Source: Streptomyces muensis
GTDB lineage: Bacteria; Actinomycetota; Actinomycetes; Streptomycetales; Streptomycetaceae
Length of the DNA: 64,000 nucleotides
Direction of reading: 5' to 3'
NCBI RefSeq assembly: GCF_021474425.1
Contig: NZ_JAKEIP010000011.1
Span: 1 to 64,000 of the forward strand
Below, piece by piece: positions 1 through 8,447 of the stretch. Position numbers and translations under genes: made by a program. The notes below the pieces were generated by a model. That model was not told where the DNA came from. It searched no databases and worked only from the letters and a program-made list of their open reading frames with translations. Within the stretch, counting starts at the first letter, position 1. Each line of letters starts with the position of its first letter.

Positions 1-420
1 ACGTACAAGTGCCCCTCCGACACCTCGCAGACCTGCATGAAGGGCGGCGCCTACTCGGCGCCCGCGCTCGCGCTGCGCACCAAGGGCGACACCGCCGAGG
101 AGGTCGCCAAGGCGGACATCGAGGCGAACGCCGAGGAGTCCTACGGCAAGGGGTACGGAGAGATCGCCTCGCACGACGTGCTGGCCTCCAAGGCGGTGAC
201 CGTGGCCGGGCAGAAGGGCTACCTCGTGCGGTGGAAGGCCGTCACGAGCAAGGGGTCCGACGGCTACGTCGAGTCGCTCGCCTTCCCCTCGCCCGTCAAC
301 GAGCGGCAGATCGTCGTCGTCCGCTTCGGCGTCGACGTCAGCGAGGGCCAGGCCGTCCTCGACGAGATAGCCAAGGGCATCAAGGTCGCCACGGGCGGCG
401 GCAACGGCCAGGACGTCTGA
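1..420 (+). CDS. C-terminal part of a small hypothetical (probably exported) protein, 5' end outside window
   Basis: The reading frame is open from base 1 and stops with TGA at 418-420, giving 139 residues. The visible part starts TYKCPSDTSQTCM and has two cysteines that could pair. It ends in a glycine-rich tail (KVATGGGNGQDV). The composition (Lys, Glu, Val rich) resembles the small secreted or lipoprotein-type proteins common in actinobacteria, but the N-terminus needed to see a signal peptide is missing. I do not recognise a family. A 13-bp inverted repeat follows at 457-503 and could end transcription. Confidence 0.7.
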   Translation, partial: TYKCPSDTSQTCMKGGAYSAPALALRTKGDTAEEVAKADIEANAEESYGKGYGEIASHDVLASKAVTVAGQKGYLVRWKAVTSKGSDGYVESLAFPSPVNERQIVVVRFGVDVSEGQAVLDEIAKGIKVATGGGNGQDV

Positions 421-456
421 CGCCCGGCGTCCGGCGTCCGGCGTCCGGCAATGACA

Positions 457-503
457 CGGCCGGGTGGGGCGCCCCTCCGCTCAAGAGGAACCCCACCCGG
501 CCG
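457..503 (+). terminator. inverted repeat, candidate terminator after the first gene
   Basis: CGGCCGGGTGGGG (457-469) and its exact reverse complement (491-503) are separated by 21 bases. No T-run follows, which is usual for streptomycete terminators. It lies between the stop of the plus-strand gene and the stop of the minus-strand tetR, so it could serve both. Just before it, the hexamer GCGTCC recurs three times with period 8 at 427-447. Confidence 0.45.
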
Positions 504-585
504 GGTGGTGCGCGCCGCCCCCGTCCCCACGGTGCGGCGCGGATCAGGTCACCGTCCAGTCATCCCGTGGACGGCGTCCTGAGTC

Positions 586-1200
586 TCAGGTGAGGCCGAG
601 TGCGGGCAGCACGGCGGCCTCCACGAACCGGACGAGATAGTCGGGGTCGGCGTCCTCGCCCTCCAGCACGGGCCGGGCCCGCAGCACGCCGAAGATCTGG
701 GCGGGGACGTACTCCAGGGCGGGATGGTCGGCGGCGACCTCCCCGCGCTCCACGCCCCGCCGGAGGATCTGCCGCAGCGCGTCGATCTCCGGGTCGATGA
801 GCGCCTCGCGCAGCGCGCACTTCAGTTCCGGGTCCTCCATCACGGCGTGCCCCAGTGCCTGGAACAGCCGGGTGTCCTTGCCGGACCAGGCCCCCGCGGC
901 CCGCGCCGCCTCGCGCAGGTCACCGGCGAGCGTGCCGGTGTCGATGCCCTCGAAGCGCGTGAGCCGGCTGGCCCGCAGGGCCGCCGCGACGAACTGGGGT
1001 TTGGTCCTCCACTGCCGGTACAGCGTGGACTTGCTGCACCGGGTGCTGCTGGCGACGCCCTCCATGGTGACGGCGTCATAACCGCACGCGCGGATCTGTT
1101 CGAGCACGGCGTCGAAGAACTCCTGCTCACGCTCGGGCGTGATCTTGGAGCGGCGCGAGGCGACGACCGTCTCCGGTCCGTCCGCGGCCTGCGACGTCAT
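586..1200 (-). CDS. TetR/AcrR-family transcriptional regulator
   Basis: This 204-residue protein is probably a dimeric DNA-binding repressor. The N-terminal helix-turn-helix spans about residues 25-75 and includes SSTRCSKSTLYRQWRTK, a typical TetR recognition helix (KSTLYRQW). The rest is the variable ligand and dimer domain, here of the TetR_C type with a conserved LFQALGHAVMEDPEL stretch. The ATG at 1200 is preceded by a good AGGAGA ribosome site. It is divergent from the PAP2/EamA pair, and a 16-bp-period repeat array lies in the shared promoter region; the array is the obvious candidate operator. Ligand unknown. Confidence 0.88.
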   Translation of the reverse strand: MTSQAADGPETVVASRRSKITPEREQEFFDAVLEQIRACGYDAVTMEGVASSTRCSKSTLYRQWRTKPQFVAAALRASRLTRFEGIDTGTLAGDLREAARAAGAWSGKDTRLFQALGHAVMEDPELKCALREALIDPEIDALRQILRRGVERGEVAADHPALEYVPAQIFGVLRARPVLEGEDADPDYLVRFVEAAVLPALGLT

Positions 1201-1233
1201 CGCTCTTCTCCTGACTTCCGGTGTGTCGTACGT

Positions 1234-1361
1234 CTATCGATACGCCACTGTACCGGAACGCTTCCGTATCGGTACAGTGACGTATCGGTACAGCAGCGTT
1301 TCGGTACATTGACGTTTCGGCACATCGACGTTTCGGTACGCCGTCGTATCGATGAGTTCGC
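1234..1361. promoter_or_regulatory. array of eight 16-bp tandem repeats in the tetR/PAP2 promoter region
   Basis: Eight units begin exactly every 16 bases at 1234, 1250, 1266, 1282, 1298, 1314, 1330 and 1346. The core is GTATCGGTAC or GTTTCGGTAC, a near-palindrome, followed by a looser AGTGAC-like hexamer. The central units are the best preserved and the outer ones decay. Sixteen bases is close to 1.5 helical turns, so alternate units face opposite sides of the DNA. Position between divergent genes suggests a multi-site operator for the adjacent TetR protein (inference). Confidence 0.75.
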
Positions 1362-1418
1362 CGGGTGCCACAGGTACCACCCAGCACCACCCACCGTTCG
1401 GCGAAAGGCCGGGGGAAC

Positions 1419-2237
1419 ATGAATGGCCGCACCGAGGCTGATCGGACGGAGACCGACGCGATAGCGCGGCCCCCACTCGTCCGGGAGCTCCTGCTCGTCG
1501 CAGGGCTCTTCCTCGTCTACAAGTTCGGCCGGCAGCTGGTCTCCGGCCACACCGGCGAGGCGTTCCGCAACGCGGACCGGGTGTGGGACCTGGAACGGGC
1601 CGTCCACCTGCCCGGCGAGGGCTCGGTGCAGCATCTGCTGCTGCACGGCGACACGCTGATACACATCGCGAACACCTACTACGCGACCGTCCACTTCCCG
1701 GCGACCGCGGCCTTCCTGGTCTGGCTGTACCTGCGCCGCCCCGCCCACTACGTCTGGGCCCGCCGCGTCCTCGCCGCCGTCACCGCCGCCGCCCTGGTGG
1801 TCCATCTGACGTTCCCGCTGGCCCCGCCCCGCATGCTCGCCGCGACCGGCCTGATCGACACCGGCCGGGTCTACGGCCCCTCCGTGTACGGCTCGCCCCA
1901 GACCGACCACCTCTCGAACCAGTTCGCGGCGATGCCCTCCCTGCACTTCGGCTGGGCCCTGATGGTGGCGATCGGCCTGATCGTGGCGACCCGCTCCCGC
2001 CGGCGCTGGCTGTGGCTGCTCCACCCGCTGCTGACCCTGCTGGTCATCGTGGGCACGGCCAACCACTACTGGCTCGACGCGATCGTGGCGACGGCCATGC
2101 TCGGCATCGCGCTCGCGGTCATCCAGGTCCCGCGGCGCACGGCGACCACGGCCGGACGCGGCACCCGCGAGCTCGCACCGGCAGCCCCTGACGCGAGCGC
2201 CGACGACGAAGCCGTACTCGTGGGAGCGGGCCGATGA
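1419..2237 (+). CDS. PAP2-superfamily (inositolphosphotransferase-like) membrane protein
   Basis: A 272-residue polytopic membrane protein of the PAP2_3 type, acting as a phosphatase or transferase on a lipid phosphate. Hydrophobic segments cluster around residues 21-37, 85-105, 115-135, 180-190 and 198-235. The motif sequence is FPLAPPRML (132-140), PSLHFGWA (173-180) and ANHYWLDAIVA (214-224). The two histidines and the aspartate of the last two blocks are the expected catalytic residues. ATG at 1419 is preferred over the upstream ATG at 1365 because the upstream one has no ribosome site and runs through the repeat-array end. It overlaps the next gene by ATGA, so the two are co-translated. 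Substrate unknown. Confidence 0.85.
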   Translation: MNGRTEADRTETDAIARPPLVRELLLVAGLFLVYKFGRQLVSGHTGEAFRNADRVWDLERAVHLPGEGSVQHLLLHGDTLIHIANTYYATVHFPATAAFLVWLYLRRPAHYVWARRVLAAVTAAALVVHLTFPLAPPRMLAATGLIDTGRVYGPSVYGSPQTDHLSNQFAAMPSLHFGWALMVAIGLIVATRSRRRWLWLLHPLLTLLVIVGTANHYWLDAIVATAMLGIALAVIQVPRRTATTAGRGTRELAPAAPDASADDEAVLVGAGR

Positions 2238-3310
2238 ACGCCACCCTGATCGCCGTCGTCCTGTCCCTGTTCTCCGCGGTCGCCTACGCCGCCGCGGCCG
2301 TCGCCCAGGAGCGGCTGGCCTCCCGCGCCCCGGGAACGAGCCTGATCCGGCTGCTGCGGTCCGGCGCCTGGTGGGGAGCCGTCCTCCTCAACGGCTCCGG
2401 CGCGCTGCTGCACGTCGTGGCCCTGAAGTACGGTCCGCTGACCGTGGTGCAGCCGCTCGGCGCGCTCACCCTGGTGGCCGCGGTGCCGCTGGGCGCGCGC
2501 GTCGCCGGCCGGCGGGTCAGCGCGGTCGAGTGGCGCGGTACGGCGCTGACGCTCGCCGGTCTGGCGGCGATCCTCGTCACGGCGTCCGGGCCCGCGCCCG
2601 AGGAGGTGCTGAGCACCTCCGAGGCGGTGGCGGTCGCAGCCGTGACGGTGGCACTGATCGGCATGCTGTCGCGGCCGGGCGCCCGGCCGGGGCTGCGGCA
2701 CGCGACCGCGTCCGGTTTCGCCTCCGGGGTGGGCTCGGCGCTCACACAGACCGTGACCGTGGCCATGACGGACCACTCCGCCCCACTGCTCAGCCCGCAG
2801 GTGATCGGGGTGGCGCTGCTGGTCGCCGCCCTCGCGGCGAGCGGGCTGCTGCTGTCGCAGACCGCCTACCAGGGCGGCCTCGGCGCTCCGCTCGCGATGG
2901 TGACCCTGGCGAACCCGCTGGCGGCCGCGGTGATCGGCCTGGTGCTGCTGGGCGAGCGGTTGCAGGGCGGCGCGGAGGGGGTACTCCTCGCGCTGGCCGG
3001 GGCGGGCCTGGCGTCCTGGGGCGTGGTCCTGCTGAGCCGGGCGACTCCCGAACCGGGCGTCATGAAGTCCCGCGAGACGAACGGCAAAGACCCGGTGGCC
3101 CCACGAACTCCCCGCACGGCAGCGCCGCAAAAGGGGCGCGGGCCGTATCGATTCGCGGCTCCGCCGCGTGGGCGCGACCAACCACGTTTTACCCGCACCC
3201 GACGAACAATCCGACGCGGCACCCCCGTAGTCGCCTCCGTAGTCGCCCCCGCCCAGGAACCGGCGTTGGTGCCCCGGCAACCGGAACCGAGGCACCTCAC
3301 ACCACTCTGA
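2234..3310 (+). CDS. EamA/DMT-family transporter with an aberrant C-terminal tail
   Basis: Residues 1 to about 275 form a ten-helix drug/metabolite-transporter fold with the usual two halves; LKYGPLTVVQPLGALTLV and the late ANPLAAAVIGLVLLGERL are typical EamA signatures. The remaining ~83 residues are hydrophilic, Arg/Pro rich and unlike the family. They are encoded by an intergenic repeat of Streptomyces type (3121-3212). The native stop was probably lost, or the repeat was read into the gene. The ATGA overlap with the PAP2 gene implies an operon under the 16-bp array. Substrate unknown. Confidence 0.8.
   Translation: MNATLIAVVLSLFSAVAYAAAAVAQERLASRAPGTSLIRLLRSGAWWGAVLLNGSGALLHVVALKYGPLTVVQPLGALTLVAAVPLGARVAGRRVSAVEWRGTALTLAGLAAILVTASGPAPEEVLSTSEAVAVAAVTVALIGMLSRPGARPGLRHATASGFASGVGSALTQTVTVAMTDHSAPLLSPQVIGVALLVAALAASGLLLSQTAYQGGLGAPLAMVTLANPLAAAVIGLVLLGERLQGGAEGVLLALAGAGLASWGVVLLSRATPEPGVMKSRETNGKDPVAPRTPRTAAPQKGRGPYRFAAPPRGRDQPRFTRTRRTIRRGTPVVASVVAPAQEPALVPRQPEPRHLTPL
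3121..3212. repeat. Streptomyces-type intergenic repeat inside the EamA reading frame
   Basis: The segment has the layout GCGCCGCAA..GGGGCGCGGG, then a GCGGCTCCGCCGC hairpin (3155-3167), then GGCGCGACCA.CCACG and CCCGCACCCGACGAAC. I recall this arrangement from many Streptomyces intergenic regions. A second, shorter member in the opposite orientation is at 46733-46790. Confidence 0.6.
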
Positions 3311-3328
3311 GCAACACCCCTGTCCGGG

Positions 3329-5380
3329 CTACTCGGTGATGATCGCCGGATCGCTCACACCCGGCCGCCCGTTCTCGACATGCCCGGCGAACCGCCGCAG
3401 GAACGCCGGGTCCGCGTCAGCGGTCACGGTCAGGTCGTACCAGCGCCGGCTCCCGGCGAGGTCGACCGTGCGGCACACCGTGGCGCCGGGCCGCACCGTC
3501 ACCGTCGTGGCCCGACCCCCGTATCCGTTGGCGATCTTCAGCCGGACGCTCGCCGCTCCCTTGTTGGTGAAGGTCAGCTCGACGTCGTCCCCGGTGTGCC
3601 GGGCCGTGACCTCGGGTCCGGCCGTCTTGTTCGAGCCCTTGAACCAGCGCACGAAACCGCCGGGGCCGTGCACGGTCAGGTCATAGGAACCGTTGGAGTA
3701 CGCCGAGTTCCAGGTGTCCGCGATGCTCTTGCCGGCCTCGGTGGTGTACGTCCAGGGGCCGTCGGTGCGGTTGCCGGAGGTGACGTGGAAGGCGGCACCG
3801 GCCTTGGCGCCGGAGGCGAAGGTGAGCGTGAACCTGCCGGCCGCCGCGTCGACGGAACCGTCCACGTGCGGGGCGTACTTGAGCGGCCGGGTCGGGCGCA
3901 GGCCGCGCTCCTGGCGGGGCATGTCCGGGTCGGCCGGCGGGGTCGGCTTGTAGTCGGGGTGCCGCTCGCGGTCCTGCGGCTCGTACTCGTCCGTCCCCGG
4001 CAGGGCGGCCGGACGGCTGTCCTTGCGGGAGAAGTCGAAGGCCGAGGTCAGGTCGCCGCAGATGGCCCGGCGCCAGGGGGAGATGTTCGTCTCCCGCACG
4101 CCGAAGCGGCGTTCCATGAACCGCAGGATCGAGGTGTGGTCGAGGGTCTCGGAGGTGACGTAGCCGCCCTTGCTCCACGGTGAGACGACCAGCATCGGCA
4201 CGCGCGGGCCGAGGCCGTAGGGGCCGGCCGGGCGGTTGCTGTCGCCCTTGTAGAGGTCGGGCGAGACGTCGACGGTGGACTTGCCCCGGGAGGCGTCCTT
4301 CGGCGGCAGCGGCGGCACGACGTGGTCGAAGAAGCCGTCGTTCTCGTCGTAGGTGATGAACAGGGCCGTCTTCGACCAGACCTCCGGGTTGGCGGTGAGG
4401 GCGTCCAGGACCTGCGCGATGTACCAGGCGCCGTAGTTCGACGGCCAGTTGGAGTGCTCGGAGAAGGCCTCGGGGGCGGCGATCCAGGAGATCTGCGGCA
4501 GCTTGCCGGCCTTGACGTCGGCCTTCAGGCGGTCGAAGTAGCCGTCGCCGCTCTTGGCGTCGGTGCCGGTGCGGGCCTTGTCGTACCAGGGGTCGCCCGG
4601 CTTGGCCTCGCGGTACTTGTTGAAGTACAGCAGCGAGTTGTCGCCGTAGTTGCCCCGGTAGGCGTCCTCGATCCAGCCCCAGGAGCCGGCCGCGTCCAGG
4701 CCGTCGCCGATGTCCTGGTAGATCTTCCAGGAGATACCGGCCTGCTCCAGGCGCTCGGGGTAGGTCGTCCAGCCGTAGCCGAGCTCGTCGTTGCCGAGGA
4801 CCGGGCCGCCGCCAGTGCCGTCGTTGCCCGTGTATCCCGTCCACATGTAGTAGCGGTTCGGGTCGGTGGAGCCGATGAACGAGCAGTGGTAGGCGTCGCA
4901 GACCGTGAAGGCGTCGGCGAGGGCGTAGTGGAACGGGATGTCCTCGCGGGTCAGGTACGCCATGGTCGTGGTGCCCTTGGCGGGGATCCACTTGTCGTAC
5001 TTGCCGCCGTTGTAGGCCTGCTGGCCGTCGGTCCAGCCGTGCGGGAGGCCCTCCAGGAACTGCATGCCGAGGTCGTCGGCGGTCGGGTGGAACGGCAGGA
5101 TGTCCTTGGTGCCGTCCGACTGGTGCCAGTTCGACTTGCCGTTGTCGAGCTTCACCGGGCGCGGGTCACCGAAGCCGCGGACGCCGCGCAGCTTGCCGAA
5201 GTAGTGGTCGAAGGAACGGTTCTCCTGCATCAGGACGACAATGTGCTCGACATCCTCGATCGACCCGGTGCGGTGGTTCCCCGGGATCGCTGCGGCCCGC
5301 TGGATGCTGCTCGACAGAGCCGTGAACGCCGTGGTCGCGCCCGCGAGTTGAAGGAATCTGCGGCGATTGACTTCGGGCAT
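3329..5380 (-). CDS. plcN: Tat-exported phosphocholine-type phospholipase C
   Basis: A 683-residue secreted phosphoesterase, the usual length of the PlcH/PlcN family. It cleaves phospholipids to diacylglycerol and a phosphoryl head group. The start MPEVNRRRFLQLAG is a twin-arginine signal. Active-site blocks follow: VLMQENRSFDHYFG, STDPNR, DENDGFFDHVVPP and GPRVPMLVVSPW. Two C-terminal beta domains of the phospholipase C C-terminal type occupy roughly residues 480-680. The ATG at 5380 sits 8 bases after GAGG; an upstream ATG at 5401 lacks a site. It is divergent from the MFS gene. In streptomycetes such enzymes are often phosphate regulated, but I see no clear PHO box. The symbol follows the family, not proven substrate. 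Confidence 0.9.
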   Translation of the reverse strand: MPEVNRRRFLQLAGATTAFTALSSSIQRAAAIPGNHRTGSIEDVEHIVVLMQENRSFDHYFGKLRGVRGFGDPRPVKLDNGKSNWHQSDGTKDILPFHPTADDLGMQFLEGLPHGWTDGQQAYNGGKYDKWIPAKGTTTMAYLTREDIPFHYALADAFTVCDAYHCSFIGSTDPNRYYMWTGYTGNDGTGGGPVLGNDELGYGWTTYPERLEQAGISWKIYQDIGDGLDAAGSWGWIEDAYRGNYGDNSLLYFNKYREAKPGDPWYDKARTGTDAKSGDGYFDRLKADVKAGKLPQISWIAAPEAFSEHSNWPSNYGAWYIAQVLDALTANPEVWSKTALFITYDENDGFFDHVVPPLPPKDASRGKSTVDVSPDLYKGDSNRPAGPYGLGPRVPMLVVSPWSKGGYVTSETLDHTSILRFMERRFGVRETNISPWRRAICGDLTSAFDFSRKDSRPAALPGTDEYEPQDRERHPDYKPTPPADPDMPRQERGLRPTRPLKYAPHVDGSVDAAAGRFTLTFASGAKAGAAFHVTSGNRTDGPWTYTTEAGKSIADTWNSAYSNGSYDLTVHGPGGFVRWFKGSNKTAGPEVTARHTGDDVELTFTNKGAASVRLKIANGYGGRATTVTVRPGATVCRTVDLAGSRRWYDLTVTADADPAFLRRFAGHVENGRPGVSDPAIITE

Positions 5381-5553
5381 GAGAGAGGGACCTCTTCCCA
5401 TAGGGGGTGATTTGACCGCCGGCTGGTGACGGAAGCCGCGCGGAAGGAGTGTTCCAGGAGCACCAAACGTCAGGGAAGGGTCCGGTGGCGCTCGTGTGAA
5501 AGTCGTCGGTACGGGAGGTGTGCCGGGACTCGGGTGCGGGGATGGTCGCGATC

Positions 5554-6840
5554 ATGACAGAGACGACGCGCACGGATTCCCCGCCGACGAATCGGCCCGT
5601 ACGCCAGCTCCTCGCCGCCTCGGTCGGCAACGCCGTGGAGTGGTACGACTGGTACGCCTACACCTTCCTCGCCACCTACATCGCGGCCGAGGTCTTCCCG
5701 AAGAGCGCGGACAACTCCCTGGTGCCGCTGCTCTCGACGTTCGCCGTCTTCGCGGTGGGCTTCTTCATGCGGCCGGTGGGCGGGCTGCTGATGGGCGCCG
5801 TCGCGGACCGCCGCGGCCGGCGCGCCGCGCTGACCGTGACCATTCTGCTGATGGGCGGCAGCAGTCTGCTGGTCGGTCTGACCCCGACCTACGAGACGGC
5901 CGGTGTCCTCGCCCCGGTGATCCTGGTCCTGGCGCGGCTGCTCCAAGGCCTGTCCGTGGGCGGCGAGTTCGCGGCGTCGACGACGTTCCTGGTCGAGTCG
6001 GCGGGTCCTGGCAGGCGCGGACTGTTCTCCAGCTTCCAGTACGTGTCGACGACGGCCGGGCAGCTGGTCGCCTCGGGTATCGCGACTCTGCTGGTGGACA
6101 CGCTGAGCGACGGGCAGATGAACGGCTGGGGCTGGCGGGTGCCGTTCGTGCTCGGGGCCGTGCTCAGCCTGGTCGGCTTCTGGATCCGGCAGGGCGCCGA
6201 GGAGACCAGGAGCGCCGAGCAGCGACAGGCCCCGCGTCCGGGCCTGTTGGAGGCGCTGCGCCGCCATCCGCGCCAGTCCCTGCTGATCTGCGGCATCACC
6301 GCGGGCGGCACCATCGCGTACTACACCTGGACGTCGTACCTGCCGACGTACGCCGAACTCAACGCGGGCATCGAGAAGTCGGACGCGTTGCTCGCGGGCA
6401 CGATCTCGCTGGCCTTCTTCGGCCTGCTCCAGCCGCTCGGCGGCCTCCTCTCCGACCGCTTCGGCCGTCGCCCGCTCCTCCTCTTCTTCGGTCTGGGCTT
6501 CGCCCTGCTCACCGTCCCGCTGCTGCACGCCCTGCACGACTCGTTCGTGACGCTGCTGCTCGTGCAGTGCGCGGGCATGGTGCTGCTGACCGGGTTCACC
6601 TCGATCAGCGCGGCCGTGAACGCCGAGGTGTTCCCGCCGCGGGTGCGGGCGGCCGGCATCGGGTTCCCGTACTCGCTGACGGTCGCCATGTTCGGCGGTA
6701 CGGCGCCGTACGTCGGCACCCTGTTCAAGGAGCTGGGTCACACGGACCTCTTCCCCTGGTACGTCGCCGTCCTGTGCCTGGGCTCGTCGCTGGTGTATCT
6801 GCGGCTGCCCGAGACCGCGCACCGGCCGCTGGAACGGTGA
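5554..6840 (+). CDS. MFS transporter, metabolite:H+ symporter (MHS) family
   Basis: About 428 residues with twelve predicted membrane helices. Family signatures are NAVEWYDWYAYTFLATY in helix 1, RPVGGLLMGAVADRRGRR (the helix 2-3 loop motif) and RLLQGLSVGGEFAASTTFLVE. Relatives import dicarboxylates, alpha-ketoglutarate, shikimate or betaines with protons; the substrate here cannot be read from sequence. The start is chosen at MTETTRTDS; ATG at 5542 is also possible, with GCGGGG nearby. The gene stands alone, divergent from the phospholipase C gene with about 170 bases between, and its end faces the convergent SDR gene. Confidence 0.88.
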   Translation: MTETTRTDSPPTNRPVRQLLAASVGNAVEWYDWYAYTFLATYIAAEVFPKSADNSLVPLLSTFAVFAVGFFMRPVGGLLMGAVADRRGRRAALTVTILLMGGSSLLVGLTPTYETAGVLAPVILVLARLLQGLSVGGEFAASTTFLVESAGPGRRGLFSSFQYVSTTAGQLVASGIATLLVDTLSDGQMNGWGWRVPFVLGAVLSLVGFWIRQGAEETRSAEQRQAPRPGLLEALRRHPRQSLLICGITAGGTIAYYTWTSYLPTYAELNAGIEKSDALLAGTISLAFFGLLQPLGGLLSDRFGRRPLLLFFGLGFALLTVPLLHALHDSFVTLLLVQCAGMVLLTGFTSISAAVNAEVFPPRVRAAGIGFPYSLTVAMFGGTAPYVGTLFKELGHTDLFPWYVAVLCLGSSLVYLRLPETAHRPLER

Positions 6841-6884
6841 CCGAGGCTCCTGATCAGCCCGTCACGGCTGCCGTGCCGGGCGTC

Positions 6885-7580
6885 TCACAGCGAGGCCCCG
6901 GCGCACTGGACGAGGTGCTGGCCGGTGATCGCGCCGCCCTCCGGGCCGAGGAGGAAGGCGGTGAGGCCGGCGACCTCGTCGGGCGAGACCAGCCGGCCGA
7001 GCGGCGGGAGGGCCGGAGGCGTGTGGGCGCGGCCGGGGTCGGACAGCATCGGGGTGTCGGTCGGGCCGGGGGCGACGACGTTGACGGTGATGCCGCGGCC
7101 GGCCAGTTCGGTGGCCCAGGAACGGGCGAGCGCGGGCAGCGCGGCCTTGGTCGCGGCGTACTGGCTCTTGCCGGGCACACCGGTGGCCGTACGACTGCCG
7201 ACGAGGACGACCCGGGCGCCGTCGGGCAGGCGGTCGGCGAGCGTGTCGAGGAGGACGGTGGCGGCCTGGACGTGGACCCGCCACATCAGCTCGCCGTCAT
7301 CGGCCGACAACTCGCCCAACGGTGCGGAGCGTTGGAGCCCGGCGGCGTGCACCACCGCGTCCGGGGCGGGTACGTCGTGGAGGACCGGCGGCAGTGCGGC
7401 GGGCTCGGCCAGGTCCGCCCGGAGCCAGGTGAGGCCGAATGCGAGGGCCGGACGGCGGCGGCTGATTCCGGTGACCTGCCAGCCGTCCCGCAGCAGACGG
7501 CGGCAGATCGCCTCTCCGATGCCCGAGCTGACGCCGGTGACGAGGGCGTGGCGGCTGTGCTCACCGTTCGGCTCGGTCAT
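6885..7580 (-). CDS. short-chain dehydrogenase/reductase (SDR)
   Basis: A 231-residue classical SDR, cytosolic and NAD(P)-dependent. It shows the cofactor motif TGVSSGIG near the N-terminus, VVHAAG in place of NNAG, and the catalytic set Ser (VLVGSRTATG), Tyr and Lys (YAATK). The C-terminal GGAITGQHLVQCAG is typical. Its ATG overlaps the stop of the upstream DeoR gene by four bases (ATGA), so the reading frame upstream of 7580 is not part of it. Third gene of the minus-strand arm of the sugar-acid locus; it may oxidise or reduce a hydroxy-acid intermediate (inference). Confidence 0.9.
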   Translation of the reverse strand: MTEPNGEHSRHALVTGVSSGIGEAICRRLLRDGWQVTGISRRRPALAFGLTWLRADLAEPAALPPVLHDVPAPDAVVHAAGLQRSAPLGELSADDGELMWRVHVQAATVLLDTLADRLPDGARVVLVGSRTATGVPGKSQYAATKAALPALARSWATELAGRGITVNVVAPGPTDTPMLSDPGRAHTPPALPPLGRLVSPDEVAGLTAFLLGPEGGAITGQHLVQCAGASL

Positions 7581-8377
7581 GCGGCGTCCGGCTCGGTGGG
7601 CGGCGGTACCTCGGTCAGTACCACCTGGATGTCGCGCCCGCGCAGTTCGGCCACGATCGACGGGTCGGCGGCGGCGTCCGTGATCAGGGTCCAGCCTGCG
7701 GGCAGCGTCGCCCAGGCGTGGAAGGGGCGGCGGCCGAGCTTGGCCGCGTGGGCGAGGACGTACACCTGGTCGGCGCGCCGGGCCATCAGTTCCTTCAGCC
7801 GGGTCTGGCGCAGGTCGGCCTCGCAGATGCCGTGCTCGGGCGAGATGCCGTCGGTGCCGAGGAAGACGCGGTCGAACGTCATCCGTTCCAGCGCGGCCTC
7901 GGTCAGCGGGCCGACGAAGCCCTGGCTGAGCGGTCGCAGGGTGCCGCCGAGGCATTCGACGTGGACCGTCTCGACGTCGGAGAGCTCCTGAAGGGCCGTC
8001 AGTCCTGTGGTGGCGACGGTGAGTTCCTTCGCCGAGCGCAGTTCGTGGGCGAGGGCGCCCACGGTCGATCCGGCGTCGAGCAGGACGGTCTCGCCCGCGC
8101 GCACCTCGGCTGCGGCCCGGCGTGCGATGGCCCGCTTCGCCTCGAACGCCTCACCCGTGCGCTGCCTGAGCGACGCCTCGGGGTGGGCGGTCAGCGCCAT
8201 GGCGCCGCCGTAGGTGCGGGCGAGCCGCCCGTCGGCGGTGAGCTTGGCGAGGTCGCGGCGGATGGTGGAGGCGGTGACGCCGAAGCGCTGGGAGAGCTCT
8301 TCGACGCTGGTCAGGCCGGTCGTGGTGGCCAGGTGCAGGATCCGGTCTCGCCGGGCCTGGGATCCGTTGGGAGACAT
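7577..8377 (-). CDS. DeoR-family transcriptional regulator of the sugar-acid locus
   Basis: A 266-residue repressor-type protein. The N-terminal winged helix contains EELSQRFGVTASTIRRDLAKL, the DeoR hallmark. The C-terminal DeoRC effector domain contains VLLDAGSTVGALAHEL and DRVFLGTDGIS, which in this family bind a phosphorylated sugar or intermediate. It lies 70 bases downstream of the kinase/dehydrogenase gene and overlaps the SDR gene, so it is part of the arm it probably controls. The twin palindromes at 10777-10817 are the best operator candidates. Confidence 0.9.
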   Translation of the reverse strand: MSPNGSQARRDRILHLATTTGLTSVEELSQRFGVTASTIRRDLAKLTADGRLARTYGGAMALTAHPEASLRQRTGEAFEAKRAIARRAAAEVRAGETVLLDAGSTVGALAHELRSAKELTVATTGLTALQELSDVETVHVECLGGTLRPLSQGFVGPLTEAALERMTFDRVFLGTDGISPEHGICEADLRQTRLKELMARRADQVYVLAHAAKLGRRPFHAWATLPAGWTLITDAAADPSIVAELRGRDIQVVLTEVPPPTEPDAA

Positions 8378-8447
8378 CTGTCGTGGCGTCCTTCGCTGCG
8401 GGTGCCGCCGGCCTGCGGCGGTCTCGGTGGGCCGGTCGGCAAAGGGG

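Noticed and set aside
1234..1361. CRISPR array
   Set aside because: The period is only 16 bases with no unique spacers, and no cas gene is nearby.
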